DNA from: CAISKJ01 sp046351555
GTDB taxonomy: Bacteria; Myxococcota_A; Polyangia; Polyangiales; Ga0077539
DNA: 64,000 bases
Direction of reading: 5' to 3'
Assembly: GCA_046351555.1 (NCBI GenBank)
Contig: JAXLYI010000015.1
Span: 62,001-126,000 of the forward strand
Shown here: positions 52,822 to 62,012 of the stretch, one piece after another
Position numbering within the stretch: the stretch's first letter is position 1
How the letters are laid out: the number at the start of each line of letters is the position of its first letter
Made by a program: the position numbers and the translations under genes
Notes under the pieces: model-generated
Databases searched by the model: none
What the model was told of the DNA's origin: nothing
Seen by the model: only the letters and a program-made list of their open reading frames with translations

Positions 52822-55545
52822 ATGGGCGCGAACGAGATCGAGCTCTCCGACCTGCAGCGGCTTGCCGCCAGCGACTCGCCCGACCTCGCGCAGGCGGTGG
52901 TCGCCTTCCTCGCGCAGCCCGACCCGGCCCCGACGGGCGCGCTGCCGCCGGGCGCGGTCACGCTCCAGCAGATGCTCGGGCAGGTGGGCCACGCCGCCCT
53001 CCGCTGGACACCGAAGGAGGAGAAGCGCAAGCGCATCCTCACGGCGTGGAGGCAGTACCTCGCCCAGCCCGAGCCCCCGGCCCCCCCGCGCTTCGCGCTC
53101 GCCTCGCTCCTCGTCGAGACGTACGAGCGCGGGAGCGAGGCGGGGCGCGCGGCGATCCTCGCGCTGGCGAAGGGCGCGGCGCCGCCGCGCTACGGCCTGT
53201 GGGGCGGGCTCAAGCGCATCTACAAGCGGGCCGAGGCCGCCCTCGACGCGGAGGTGTTCGGCGCCCTCGCGTGGAGCTTCGACCACTGGTACGCGCACCG
53301 GTCGGGCGCCGAGGTGTCGGGCGGCACGCTGCTCTACCTCCGCCGGCGCGCGTGGCGCTTCCTGCGCTCGCTCGGGCGCGCGACGCCCGCCCTCTACCCG
53401 CAGTTCGCCGCCGAGGTGCTGCGGCACTACCACGCGAGCACGGTCATCCAGCACACCTGGCTCGCGATGCACGTCTTCGACGGGCAGCCCAACCGCTTCA
53501 GCACGCGGGCCTACAAGGGCCGCCTCCCCGCCGACCTCGCGAAGCACCGCGCCTTCCCCGACGCGTGGAAGCGCGCGCCCGACGCCCTGCTCCTCCTCCT
53601 CGCGTCGTGCCACCACGACGCGGTCGCCCGCTTCGCCATCCAGTCGCTCCGCGCCGACGCGCCCGAGCGCCTGCGCACCCTCTCGCCCGCGTGGCTCGAC
53701 CGCCTGGCGCGGCGCGAGGTCGGCGCGGTCCACGAGTTCGTGGTGGAGACCCTCGAGGCGTCGCCCGAGCTCCACCCGTCGAAGCTCCGGGGCGTCGGGC
53801 TCCACGAGGCCGCCCTCGCGCTGCTCACCTCGCCCTCGCCCAAGGCCCGCGCCTGGGCGGTCGAGTACGCCCGCGCCCACGCCGGCGACCTGCCCGCGGC
53901 CCGCGTCGTCGCCATCCTCGAGCAGACGCAGCACCCCGAGACGCGCAAGTGGGCTTCGGCCACGCTGCTCGCCGCCGACCCGCGCGCGCTCGGCCTCCCC
54001 ACGCTCGTGCGCCTGCTCAACCAGCGCGAGACCGCCGCGTGGGCCAAGAAGCAGCTCGACGAGGGCTTCGACCGCGACGAGCTCCCCGAGGCATTCCTCC
54101 GCGACGCCCTCTTCGGCACCTACGCCGAGATGACGTGGTTCACCACCTACCACGCCTCGCACTGGAAGAAGGGCGAGCTCGACCCGGGCTTCTGGATCCG
54201 CAGCCTCGACGACGCGCGCGCCCGCAACAACCACCTGGCCCTCCAGGCGGCCCTCCAGGCGCTCGGCGCGTACCCCGTCGCGCAGCTCCCCGCGGCGTGG
54301 CTGCTCGACGCGCTGGCGAAGCCCTACGGCGCCACGGTCGCCCAGTGGGTGGCCGCCGCGGAGTCGCTCCCCGGGCTCGACGTCGAGCGGGTGAAGGGCC
54401 TTGTGTTCGACGCCGCGCGCCGGCCGACGGCGCTCGCCATCCTCGGCAACGCGAAGCTGGTGAAGCCGCGCGACCTCGGGCTCCCGTGGCTCCTCGCGCT
54501 CGCGCGCCGGGCCGACCCCTCGCTCCACGATTTCGCGCACCGCTACCTCCTCGCCAACATGAAGCCCGAGGACTTCGCCGACCCGCCGTCGGCCGACGCC
54601 GGCGCCGCGCGCCTCGTCGACCTCGCGCTCGGCGAGAAGGAGCCCGAGGCGATCCGCTCGTTCGCCCAGACGTACCTCCGCTGCCACCACCCGACGGTGG
54701 GACGCGAGCAGCCCGAGACGAAGAGCTACCGCCTCACGCCCTCGCTGCCGCGCAGCGCCTTCCCCGCGGCGCGCATCTACAACGCCCTCTGGGACCACCG
54801 CCCCGACGTCCGCCGCTTCGCGGTCACCGTCGCCCGCGCCGACCTGCGCGAGTGGGGCTACCTCCCGCGCGTCTACGAGCTGGCCGAGAGCGAGCACCGC
54901 GAGGTGCGCAACGTGGCCTACGACGCGCTGCTCAAGGCCGGCACCTCGGGCGCCCCCACCTCGTGCACGCTGCGGGTCGACGACCTCGACGCGGCCAAGG
55001 TGTTCGCCCTCACCGAGAGCCGCAAGAAGGCCACCCGCGAGGTCGCGATGGAGATGATCCGCCGCCACTACGCGCGCCTCGGCGGCCCCGAGCGCCTCGC
55101 GTGGCTGATGGAGTCGCCCGACCGCGAGGTGCGGCTCTTCTCCGTCCGCCTGCTGTGGGAGCGCCACCGCCCCACCGCGCTCCCCAAGGGCTGGGCGCCG
55201 CGCCGCCAGGGCGCGAGCCCCGTCGGAGACACCGAGCGCTTCGCCGACGTCGAGGCCCTCCGCGCCTTCCTCCGCCGCACGCTCTACGGCCTGCCGCCCG
55301 GCCGCATGGAGCGCCGCGACGACGACCGCAAGCAGCGCCACGTGCCCGCGAGCGAGGCCAAGCGCAACGTCGTGGCCGTGCTGCGCGACATGGGCGTCAG
55401 CGACGCGGGCTTCGCGCAGCTCGTCGCGCCGGTGCTCGGGGAGTTCACCGGCTCGCTCGCGCGCGGCGAGTGGCAGGCGTGCCTCCAGGCGCTCGTCCAG
55501 CTCCGCGCGGCCCACCCCGGCCTCGCCCTCGGAGGGATCGGCTGA
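52822..55545 (+). CDS. large helical (HEAT-like) protein, first gene of a three-gene operon
   Basis: The 907-residue protein has no signal or membrane helix. It is a chain of degenerate helix-turn-helix repeats of the HEAT/ARM kind (for example RWASATLLAADPRALG, DVRRFAVTVARADLREWG, HREVRNVAYDALLKAG and DREVRLFSVRLLWERH). An N-terminal region has aromatic-rich segments (AWSFDHWYAHR, YHASTVIQHTWLAMHVF) not typical of plain HEAT. No catalytic motif is evident. The ATG at 52822 was chosen as the first after the divergent promoter region. Its TGA overlaps the next ATG by one base. It is likely a scaffold working with the two products encoded downstream. I cannot assign it to a named family. Confidence 0.75.
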   Translation: MGANEIELSDLQRLAASDSPDLAQAVVAFLAQPDPAPTGALPPGAVTLQQMLGQVGHAALRWTPKEEKRKRILTAWRQYLAQPEPPAPPRFALASLLVETYERGSEAGRAAILALAKGAAPPRYGLWGGLKRIYKRAEAALDAEVFGALAWSFDHWYAHRSGAEVSGGTLLYLRRRAWRFLRSLGRATPALYPQFAAEVLRHYHASTVIQHTWLAMHVFDGQPNRFSTRAYKGRLPADLAKHRAFPDAWKRAPDALLLLLASCHHDAVARFAIQSLRADAPERLRTLSPAWLDRLARREVGAVHEFVVETLEASPELHPSKLRGVGLHEAALALLTSPSPKARAWAVEYARAHAGDLPAARVVAILEQTQHPETRKWASATLLAADPRALGLPTLVRLLNQRETAAWAKKQLDEGFDRDELPEAFLRDALFGTYAEMTWFTTYHASHWKKGELDPGFWIRSLDDARARNNHLALQAALQALGAYPVAQLPAAWLLDALAKPYGATVAQWVAAAESLPGLDVERVKGLVFDAARRPTALAILGNAKLVKPRDLGLPWLLALARRADPSLHDFAHRYLLANMKPEDFADPPSADAGAARLVDLALGEKEPEAIRSFAQTYLRCHHPTVGREQPETKSYRLTPSLPRSAFPAARIYNALWDHRPDVRRFAVTVARADLREWGYLPRVYELAESEHREVRNVAYDALLKAGTSGAPTSCTLRVDDLDAAKVFALTESRKKATREVAMEMIRRHYARLGGPERLAWLMESPDREVRLFSVRLLWERHRPTALPKGWAPRRQGASPVGDTERFADVEALRAFLRRTLYGLPPGRMERRDDDRKQRHVPASEAKRNVVAVLRDMGVSDAGFAQLVAPVLGEFTGSLARGEWQACLQALVQLRAAHPGLALGGIG

Positions 55546-58500
55546 TGGCTTCGCCCACGATCGGCCACTTCGAGCGGGTGCTCGCCCTCGCGTGCGACGG
55601 CCGCCTCCTCGCGGTCGGCGGCGCGCGCCCGACGCCCGCCACCCAGATCACCCTCTTCGACGTCCGCGCGCAGAAGCCCGCGGGCGCTTTCGACGTCCCC
55701 GCCCACGTCCGCGGCCTCGCCTTCGCGGGCGAGCGCCTCCTCGCGGCCTGCGCCGACGGCCGCCTGCGCGCGTGGCACCTCGCGACGGACAACACCCCCA
55801 CCGCGGCGCTCGACCTCGCGCTCCACGCCGGCGCCTGCAACGCCGTCGCGACCGCGCCCGACGGCGACCGGGTCGCGACCGCGGGCGACGACGGCCACGC
55901 GCGCCTCGCGTCCCTCGCGGCCGGTGCGGCGGTGAAGGACTACGCGCTCTCCGCGGCGCCGCTCCGCGCGGTGGCGGTCGACCCGACGGGGGAGTACCTC
56001 GCGGCGGCCGGCGACGACGGCGTGGTGCGGGTGGTGACGCTCGCCACCGGCGCCGTCCGCGAGATGGCGGGCCACGAGGGGGCCGTTCACGCGCTGGCCT
56101 TCACGCCGCGCGACGGGCGCCTCGCCTCGGCTGGTGACGACGGCGTCATCCGCGTCTGGTACCTCGTCGGCGCGGTGGAGTTCGAAGCGCGCGGCGCGGG
56201 CGACGACGGGCACAAGGGCCCGGTGTACGCCCTCGCCTTCCTCCCGCCCGTGAAGGACGACGCGAACGGCGTCAGCGACCGCTTCGTGAGCGCCGGCGCC
56301 GAGGGCAAGCTCAAGGCGTGGCGCCTCGACGACCGCCGCAAGCCCCGCACCCTCGACGGCAAGTCGGGCCCGCTCCGCGCGGTCGTGTGGACGCCACCCC
56401 CGAGCAACGCGGGCCAGGCCGTCTCGGGCAGCGTCCTCGCCGCGGGCGAGCAGCGCCGCGTGGCCCGCTTCTCGGTCGCGCCCGACGGCGCCGTCGCGGA
56501 GAGCCCGCACGCCCTCGGGAGCGGCTTCGACGGTCTCGCCGACGACCTCCGCGGCCAGAAGCCCGCCCGCGAGGCCGCCGTGAAGCGCCTCGCCTCGCTC
56601 GACGAGCCCGAGGCCGTCGAAGTGCTCGCCGGCGTGATGAAGCGCGACCCCGACGTCGCCGTCCGCGCGCTCGCCATCGCCGAGGCCGCGTCGCACGGGC
56701 GCGCCGGAGCCCGCGCGACGCTCCGCGAGCTCCTCGCCGATGCGGGTTCGCCGGAGCCCGTGTACACCGCCGCCTTCGGGGCCCTCCGCGCGCTCGACGG
56801 CGCGTCGTCGCTCGGGCCCCTCCGCGCGGCCCTCGCGTCGCCGCACCCCGGGCTGCGCGCGACGGCGCTGGCGGCGCTCGTCCCGCTCCGCGCGTCGTCG
56901 CCGCTCGTGCCCGCGATGGTCGCCGAGCGCCTCACCGACGCGGCCGCCAACGTCCAGGTCGCGGCGCTCGACGCGCTGACGGCGCTCCACCCCGCGGACT
57001 CCGTCGAGCCCCTGCGCCTCGCGTACGAGCGGGGCGGCGCCGGGCTCAAGGTGGAGGTGCTGGTTCGGGCGACGCAGCGCGGGCTCCTCGCGCACCCCGA
57101 CCTCGCCCCGGTGGTGTCGCGCGCCCTCGACGACGCCGACGCCAACGTGCGACGCCACGCCTTCACGGGGCTCGTGCTGTCACGCGCGAAGCTGCTGGCC
57201 GCGCTCGAGCGGCACGACGACGGGCTCAAGCGGACGGTCACCGAGGTCGTCCGCCACCTCGCCAACCTCGGCCGCGCGCAGCCCGCGCCCAAGGGGCCCA
57301 CCGACGCCGAGCTCCAGGCCGCGCGGGCCTCCATCGCCACGGTCACATCGCCCGGCGACGCGCTCACCGAAGACGACCTCGCGCCGCTCCACGCCGCGAT
57401 GGCCTGCCGGACGCCCGACACCGCCCTCCGCGGCGCCCGGGCCCTCGCGCTCCTCGGCGACACGCGTGCGCTCGGCGCGCTGCTCCAGCTCTCGCGCGAG
57501 GCCGACGCGACCTTGCGCGCCGGTGCCGCCGCCGCCCTCCGCTCGCTCGAAGACCCGCGGGCCCGCAAGCGCCTCGTGTGGATGCTCGACGACGCCGACG
57601 CGGACGTCCGCGCCGCCGCGCTCGACGCCTACGCGCGCTTCCGCGGGACGAAGCCCCTGGAGGTCGCCGAGGCCTCGCTCCGCGCGTCGCACGAGGACAT
57701 CCGCGCGCGCGGGCTCGACCAGCTCGTCAAGCTCGGGCCGGCGGAGGCGACCGACGCGCTGCTCGCCGACGCGATCGAGGACGAGTCGGCGAAGGTGCGC
57801 GCTGAGGCCTTCCGCGCGCTCTGGGCCTGGCACGACAAAGACCCGGCGCCCGCCCTCGACCGCGCCCTCGCGGCCCGCTTCCCCGACCTGCGCCTCCGCG
57901 CGGTCCACGAGCTCACCGTGCTCGGGGCTCAGCCCTGGGCCCTCGAACGCCTGCGCGCCACCGTCGCCGACCGCGACGCCGCCGTCGCCCTCGCCGCCCA
58001 CGCCGCGGTGGAGAAGCTCGCCGGCGAGTCCGACGCCGCCGCCCACGTCGCCGCGATGGCGAGCGCGCTCCCGGAGGTTCGAGCCGCCGGCGCAAAGGCC
58101 GCCGTCCACGCGCCCGCGGAGGCCGTCCGAAGCGCGCTGGTGAAGCTCCTCGACGACGCGCAGCCCGGGCCCCGCACGGCCGCGGCGGAGTCGCTCGACA
58201 AGCTCCTCCCCGACGACGCGGGGCCGCTCCGCGCGGCGCTCCAGTCGTCTCACCTCGACCTGCGCGTGCGGGCCGCGGAACTCCTCACCGTCCGCCACGA
58301 CGAGCACCTCGCCGACCCGATGCGGGCCCTCCTCGCCGACAAGGACCTCGCGCGGACGCTCGGCGCCCCCCTCGCGGCGTCGCTCCGTCAGCGCGCCGCG
58401 GCCGCGCTCGCGACGCTCGGCGCGCCGCGGCTCGTCCGCTACTTCGCCACCGAGCTCCTGAAGGACGACGACGCCCTCGTGCGCGAGCACGCCGCGCGCG

Positions 58501-61500
58501 GGCTCGCGACGGCAGCGCGGCGCGGCGACGAGGGCCACCTCCTCGACGCGCTCGGCCACGCGGACGCTTGGGTGCGCTCGTGGGCGGCCGACGGGCTCTC
58601 GCGGCTCGGCGACGCGCGCGCGCTCCCGGTGCTCACGGGCAACCTCCGGCACGACCACCTGCCGATCCGGGTCGGGGCGATCCTGTCGTTCGCGGCGCTC
58701 GGGCCCGAAGGGTACGGCGGGATGCTCCTCGGCCTGGAGGACGCCACCCGCGACGTGCAGGAGATGGTGTTCGCCATCCTCCTCGCGCGTGATCTGCGGG
58801 CCTTCCGGCGCGGGGAGGCGCCCGAGCTCCTCACGTCGGCGCTCTCGTCGCAGCGGCCCGACGTTCGGTTCGCCGCGGCGCGGGCGCTCGAGCTGCGGGT
58901 CGACCCGGAGGCGTACCTCGCGTGCGTGGTCGAGGCGCTCTCGCCGGCGAAGCCCGAGAAGGCCGCCGCGAAGGACTGGCCCCCCGAGGAGCGCCGCGTC
59001 CGCGCGCTGGTGGGCCTCGCCGAGGCGCTCGCGGGCGACCGCCCCGAGCAGCGCTACGCCGCGGCGCAGGTGCTCCACCTGAAGAAGAAGCCCGGGGAGT
59101 TCTTCCGCGAGGCCGAGCGGGCGGCGAAGCTGCGGTCGGTGAGCGCGCCGTGGGTGCCCGACACCGCGCCGCGCGCGCCTTCCGAGGGCGACGCGAAGCC
59201 GCCGGCCGGCTGGCTGCGGCGGCTCTTCGCCGAGGGCGCGAGCGAGCACGAGGGCGCCGCGAAGCGAGCGGAGGTCCCCGCCGCCGAGCAGCGCCAGCTC
59301 CGACGTCTCGCCTTCGGGGCCTACGTCGGGCTCCTGCGCCAGAGCACCACGGGCGACGAGGAGGGACACCGCACGCGCCGCGACGCGATCGAGCGGATCG
59401 TCGAGCTCGGCCTCACCGCCGACGTCGGCGTCACCTCCGCGGTGCCCGCCCTCGCGCGCGCCCTCGACGACGCCAACCACCTCGTGCGCAAGGCCGCGTT
59501 CGCCGGGCTCCAGCGCCTCCACCCCGCGCACGCCGACGAGCCCGTCACCCTCGCGCTCGCGTCGCGCTCGTCGGACGTCGGCCGCGCCGCGCTCGACGAG
59601 CTCTTCGCCCGCGGCGCCGACGCCTGGCCGCGGCTCGTGCGGGCCCTCGGCGCCGACGTCCCCGACGTCCGCCGCTACGCCTTCGAACTCCTCGAGCGCC
59701 TCGCCCCCAAGGGCAGCCTCGACGCGCCCCTCGCGGCCCTCGCCAGCGAGCACGCCGACCTGCGCGTCGGGGTGATCGAGCGCCTCGCCACCTCCAACGA
59801 CCCGCGCGTCACCGACGCCCTCGACAAGGCCCTCGCGAGCGAGCACGACGACCTGCGCCTCCGCGCCGCCGAGCTCCTCGCCGCGCGCAAGAGCGACCGC
59901 CCAGCGGACGTCCTCGCCGCCTTCCTCCGCGGGGACGACGTCGCCGCCGCCGGCCGCGCCACCACCGCGCTCGTCACGCTCGCGACGCCCGCGGCCGCGC
60001 GCGCCCTCTCCGCGCGCGCCGACGAGCTCACCGGGGCCGCGCGGGCCGCCCTCGTCGGCTCCATCGGCACGACGGACCTCCGCGAGGCGATCGACCTCCT
60101 CGTCCCGCGCTTCGCCGACGACGACGAGGCGGTGCGGGCGGCCGCCCTCTCGGCCTGCCGGTTCATCGCGATGCGCGACCCGAAGAAGCGCGACGCGGCG
60201 ACCGAGGTCCGCTTCCTCGCCGCGGCGGCGCGCGCCCGCGCCCCGATGCTCCGCCGGCAGGCCGCGGCGCTCCTCGTCGACGTCGACGACCCGCGCGCCG
60301 ACGAGCTCTTGACGGGCCTCTTCGCCGACCGCGAGACCCCCGTCCGCGTCGAGGCCGCCACGTCCTACGCCGCCCGCGTGCAGAAGCGAAACGCCCCGGT
60401 CGAACCGCTCGACGCGCTCCTCCGGCTCGGGCAGCGCGAGCTCGTGCTCCCGGCCGCGGAGGGCGTCGCTTCGAAGGGCCTCGCGTCGGCGCTCCGGCCG
60501 CTGCTGCTCGTGGTGCGGGCGGGTGAGCCCGGCGAGCGCGAGCGGGCCCTCCTCGCCCTCGGCACGCTCGGCGACGGGCGCGCGCTCGAAGAGGTCGAGG
60601 CGGTCGCCAACGGCGGCACGCCCGAGGCTCCGGTCGAGCCCTCCATGGTCCACGCGGCGATCGAGGCCCTCGGGCGCATGGCGCCGAAGCTCGCCGACCC
60701 CGAAACGCGCGCCCGCCTCATCGAGCGGGTCGAGCTCCTCGCCACCGACGCGCCCGACGTCCTCGCGCGGGCCGCGGCCCTCCGCGGGGTCCGCTACGTC
60801 GGCGGCGAGCGGGCGCGGGCGAAGCTCGAGTCCGTCCTCGCCGACGGCAACGCCCCCGAGCTGGCCCGCCAGGTCGCGGCGGTGCAACTCGGCGAGCTGA
60901 ACGACACCGCCGCCGAGCCATGCCTGGCGCGCGCCCTCCACGACGTCGCCCTCCCGGTGCGGGCGAGCGCGCGGGCGGCCCTCGAAGCGCTCTTCCCCAA
61001 GGACCAGACGCGCGTCGAGCTCCTCGCGCTGGAGAGCCCGCACGCGGACGTCGCGGGCCCGGCGGCGACGTTCCTCGCCACCGAGGGCGACCCGGCGGGC
61101 CTCGCCCCGCGGCTCGGCACCCTCGACAACGCCGCCCTGCGCGCGCGGCTGCGCTACGGGCTCCTGCGGCGGGCTGCGGCCCCGGCGGATGCCCTCTGCG
61201 AGCTCCTGGAGAGCGACCGCGCGTACGCCCGCGAGGAGGCCGCGTGGCTCATCGGCGCGCGCACCGGCGCGGGCGACGCGCTCGACGACGCGACGCGGGC
61301 GGCCTTCGGGCGCTCGCTCGTCTCCGCGGCGCGGCGGGCGGCCTCGAGCTGGCCCTCGCTCGCCGCGAAGGACCGCTACGTCGAAGCCTCCGCCTGGGCC
61401 AAGGTTCTCTGGGCAGCCGCGCGCGTCGGCGCCTCGGGCCTCGAACCCCTCGCGCAGGCGGCCCTCGCCGCCACCACCGACGTCCACCCCACCGTCCGCG

Positions 61501-62012
61501 CGGCGGCGGCGCGGGCGCTCGACGGGCGCTCGGACGAAGCATCTCGCGCAACGCTCACCGCGGCGCTCACCGACCCCGACGCGTCCGTGCGGGCGGCGGC
61601 GGCGCGCGCGCTGGCCGACACCTTCCCCACCCAGGCCCCCGCGCTCGCGGCGGCGGCGCAGCCCTTCGACCCGGTGAGCCTCGCGGTCACCACGACAGGC
61701 GGGGGCCGTGACGCGGCGACGCTGGCCAACGAGGCGGCGCGCAAGCTGGCGCTCCCCTCGCTCCTGGCGAGGCGCGAGACGGCGGCCCTCGCGGCCCTGG
61801 CGGCGTCGACGGCGGCCGACGCGACGGCGCGGCTCGACGCGATCGGCGCGCTCGGGCTGACGGGCGGCGACGACGCGCGCGAGGTGCTGGAGGCGATCGC
61901 GTTCGACAAGAAGAACAGCGACGCCGCCCTGCGCAAGGCGGCGTACCGGGCCCTTCGCCGCGCGCGACGGGCCGACGAGCGAAGGGCCGCGGAGGAGGGA
62001 CGCGTCGGATGA
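55545..62012 (+). CDS. WD40 - HEAT repeat giant protein (2155 residues)
   Basis: Residues of about 1-325 form a WD40 propeller with repeats such as AVDPTGEYLAAAGDDGVVRVV, AFTPRDGRLASAGDDGVIRVW and FVSAGAEGKLKAW. From about 330 to the C-terminus runs a continuous array of HEAT repeats, several dozen units of 30-35 residues with the pattern D-x-x-VR-x-x-A-x-x-A-L (for instance DADVRAAALDAYARF, HADLRVGVIERLA, DASVRAAAARALAD). A less regular insertion lies near 1150-1220. No enzyme motif, membrane helix or signal peptide is seen, so it is a cytoplasmic scaffold. The ATG at 55545 overlaps the previous stop, and the stop overlaps the SWIM-WGR start by four bases, implying a stoichiometric complex. 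Confidence 0.85.
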   Translation: MASPTIGHFERVLALACDGRLLAVGGARPTPATQITLFDVRAQKPAGAFDVPAHVRGLAFAGERLLAACADGRLRAWHLATDNTPTAALDLALHAGACNAVATAPDGDRVATAGDDGHARLASLAAGAAVKDYALSAAPLRAVAVDPTGEYLAAAGDDGVVRVVTLATGAVREMAGHEGAVHALAFTPRDGRLASAGDDGVIRVWYLVGAVEFEARGAGDDGHKGPVYALAFLPPVKDDANGVSDRFVSAGAEGKLKAWRLDDRRKPRTLDGKSGPLRAVVWTPPPSNAGQAVSGSVLAAGEQRRVARFSVAPDGAVAESPHALGSGFDGLADDLRGQKPAREAAVKRLASLDEPEAVEVLAGVMKRDPDVAVRALAIAEAASHGRAGARATLRELLADAGSPEPVYTAAFGALRALDGASSLGPLRAALASPHPGLRATALAALVPLRASSPLVPAMVAERLTDAAANVQVAALDALTALHPADSVEPLRLAYERGGAGLKVEVLVRATQRGLLAHPDLAPVVSRALDDADANVRRHAFTGLVLSRAKLLAALERHDDGLKRTVTEVVRHLANLGRAQPAPKGPTDAELQAARASIATVTSPGDALTEDDLAPLHAAMACRTPDTALRGARALALLGDTRALGALLQLSREADATLRAGAAAALRSLEDPRARKRLVWMLDDADADVRAAALDAYARFRGTKPLEVAEASLRASHEDIRARGLDQLVKLGPAEATDALLADAIEDESAKVRAEAFRALWAWHDKDPAPALDRALAARFPDLRLRAVHELTVLGAQPWALERLRATVADRDAAVALAAHAAVEKLAGESDAAAHVAAMASALPEVRAAGAKAAVHAPAEAVRSALVKLLDDAQPGPRTAAAESLDKLLPDDAGPLRAALQSSHLDLRVRAAELLTVRHDEHLADPMRALLADKDLARTLGAPLAASLRQRAAAALATLGAPRLVRYFATELLKDDDALVREHAARGLATAARRGDEGHLLDALGHADAWVRSWAADGLSRLGDARALPVLTGNLRHDHLPIRVGAILSFAALGPEGYGGMLLGLEDATRDVQEMVFAILLARDLRAFRRGEAPELLTSALSSQRPDVRFAAARALELRVDPEAYLACVVEALSPAKPEKAAAKDWPPEERRVRALVGLAEALAGDRPEQRYAAAQVLHLKKKPGEFFREAERAAKLRSVSAPWVPDTAPRAPSEGDAKPPAGWLRRLFAEGASEHEGAAKRAEVPAAEQRQLRRLAFGAYVGLLRQSTTGDEEGHRTRRDAIERIVELGLTADVGVTSAVPALARALDDANHLVRKAAFAGLQRLHPAHADEPVTLALASRSSDVGRAALDELFARGADAWPRLVRALGADVPDVRRYAFELLERLAPKGSLDAPLAALASEHADLRVGVIERLATSNDPRVTDALDKALASEHDDLRLRAAELLAARKSDRPADVLAAFLRGDDVAAAGRATTALVTLATPAAARALSARADELTGAARAALVGSIGTTDLREAIDLLVPRFADDDEAVRAAALSACRFIAMRDPKKRDAATEVRFLAAAARARAPMLRRQAAALLVDVDDPRADELLTGLFADRETPVRVEAATSYAARVQKRNAPVEPLDALLRLGQRELVLPAAEGVASKGLASALRPLLLVVRAGEPGERERALLALGTLGDGRALEEVEAVANGGTPEAPVEPSMVHAAIEALGRMAPKLADPETRARLIERVELLATDAPDVLARAAALRGVRYVGGERARAKLESVLADGNAPELARQVAAVQLGELNDTAAEPCLARALHDVALPVRASARAALEALFPKDQTRVELLALESPHADVAGPAATFLATEGDPAGLAPRLGTLDNAALRARLRYGLLRRAAAPADALCELLESDRAYAREEAAWLIGARTGAGDALDDATRAAFGRSLVSAARRAASSWPSLAAKDRYVEASAWAKVLWAAARVGASGLEPLAQAALAATTDVHPTVRAAAARALDGRSDEASRATLTAALTDPDASVRAAAARALADTFPTQAPALAAAAQPFDPVSLAVTTTGGGRDAATLANEAARKLALPSLLARRETAALAALAASTAADATARLDAIGALGLTGGDDAREVLEAIAFDKKNSDAALRKAAYRALRRARRADERRAAEEGRVG

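Noticed and set aside
53046..55544. Extension of the WD40-HEAT frame upstream through the previous gene
   Set aside because: The upstream part is out-of-frame Arg/Pro-rich translation of the HEAT-like gene. The WD40 domain starts right at the ATG at 55545.
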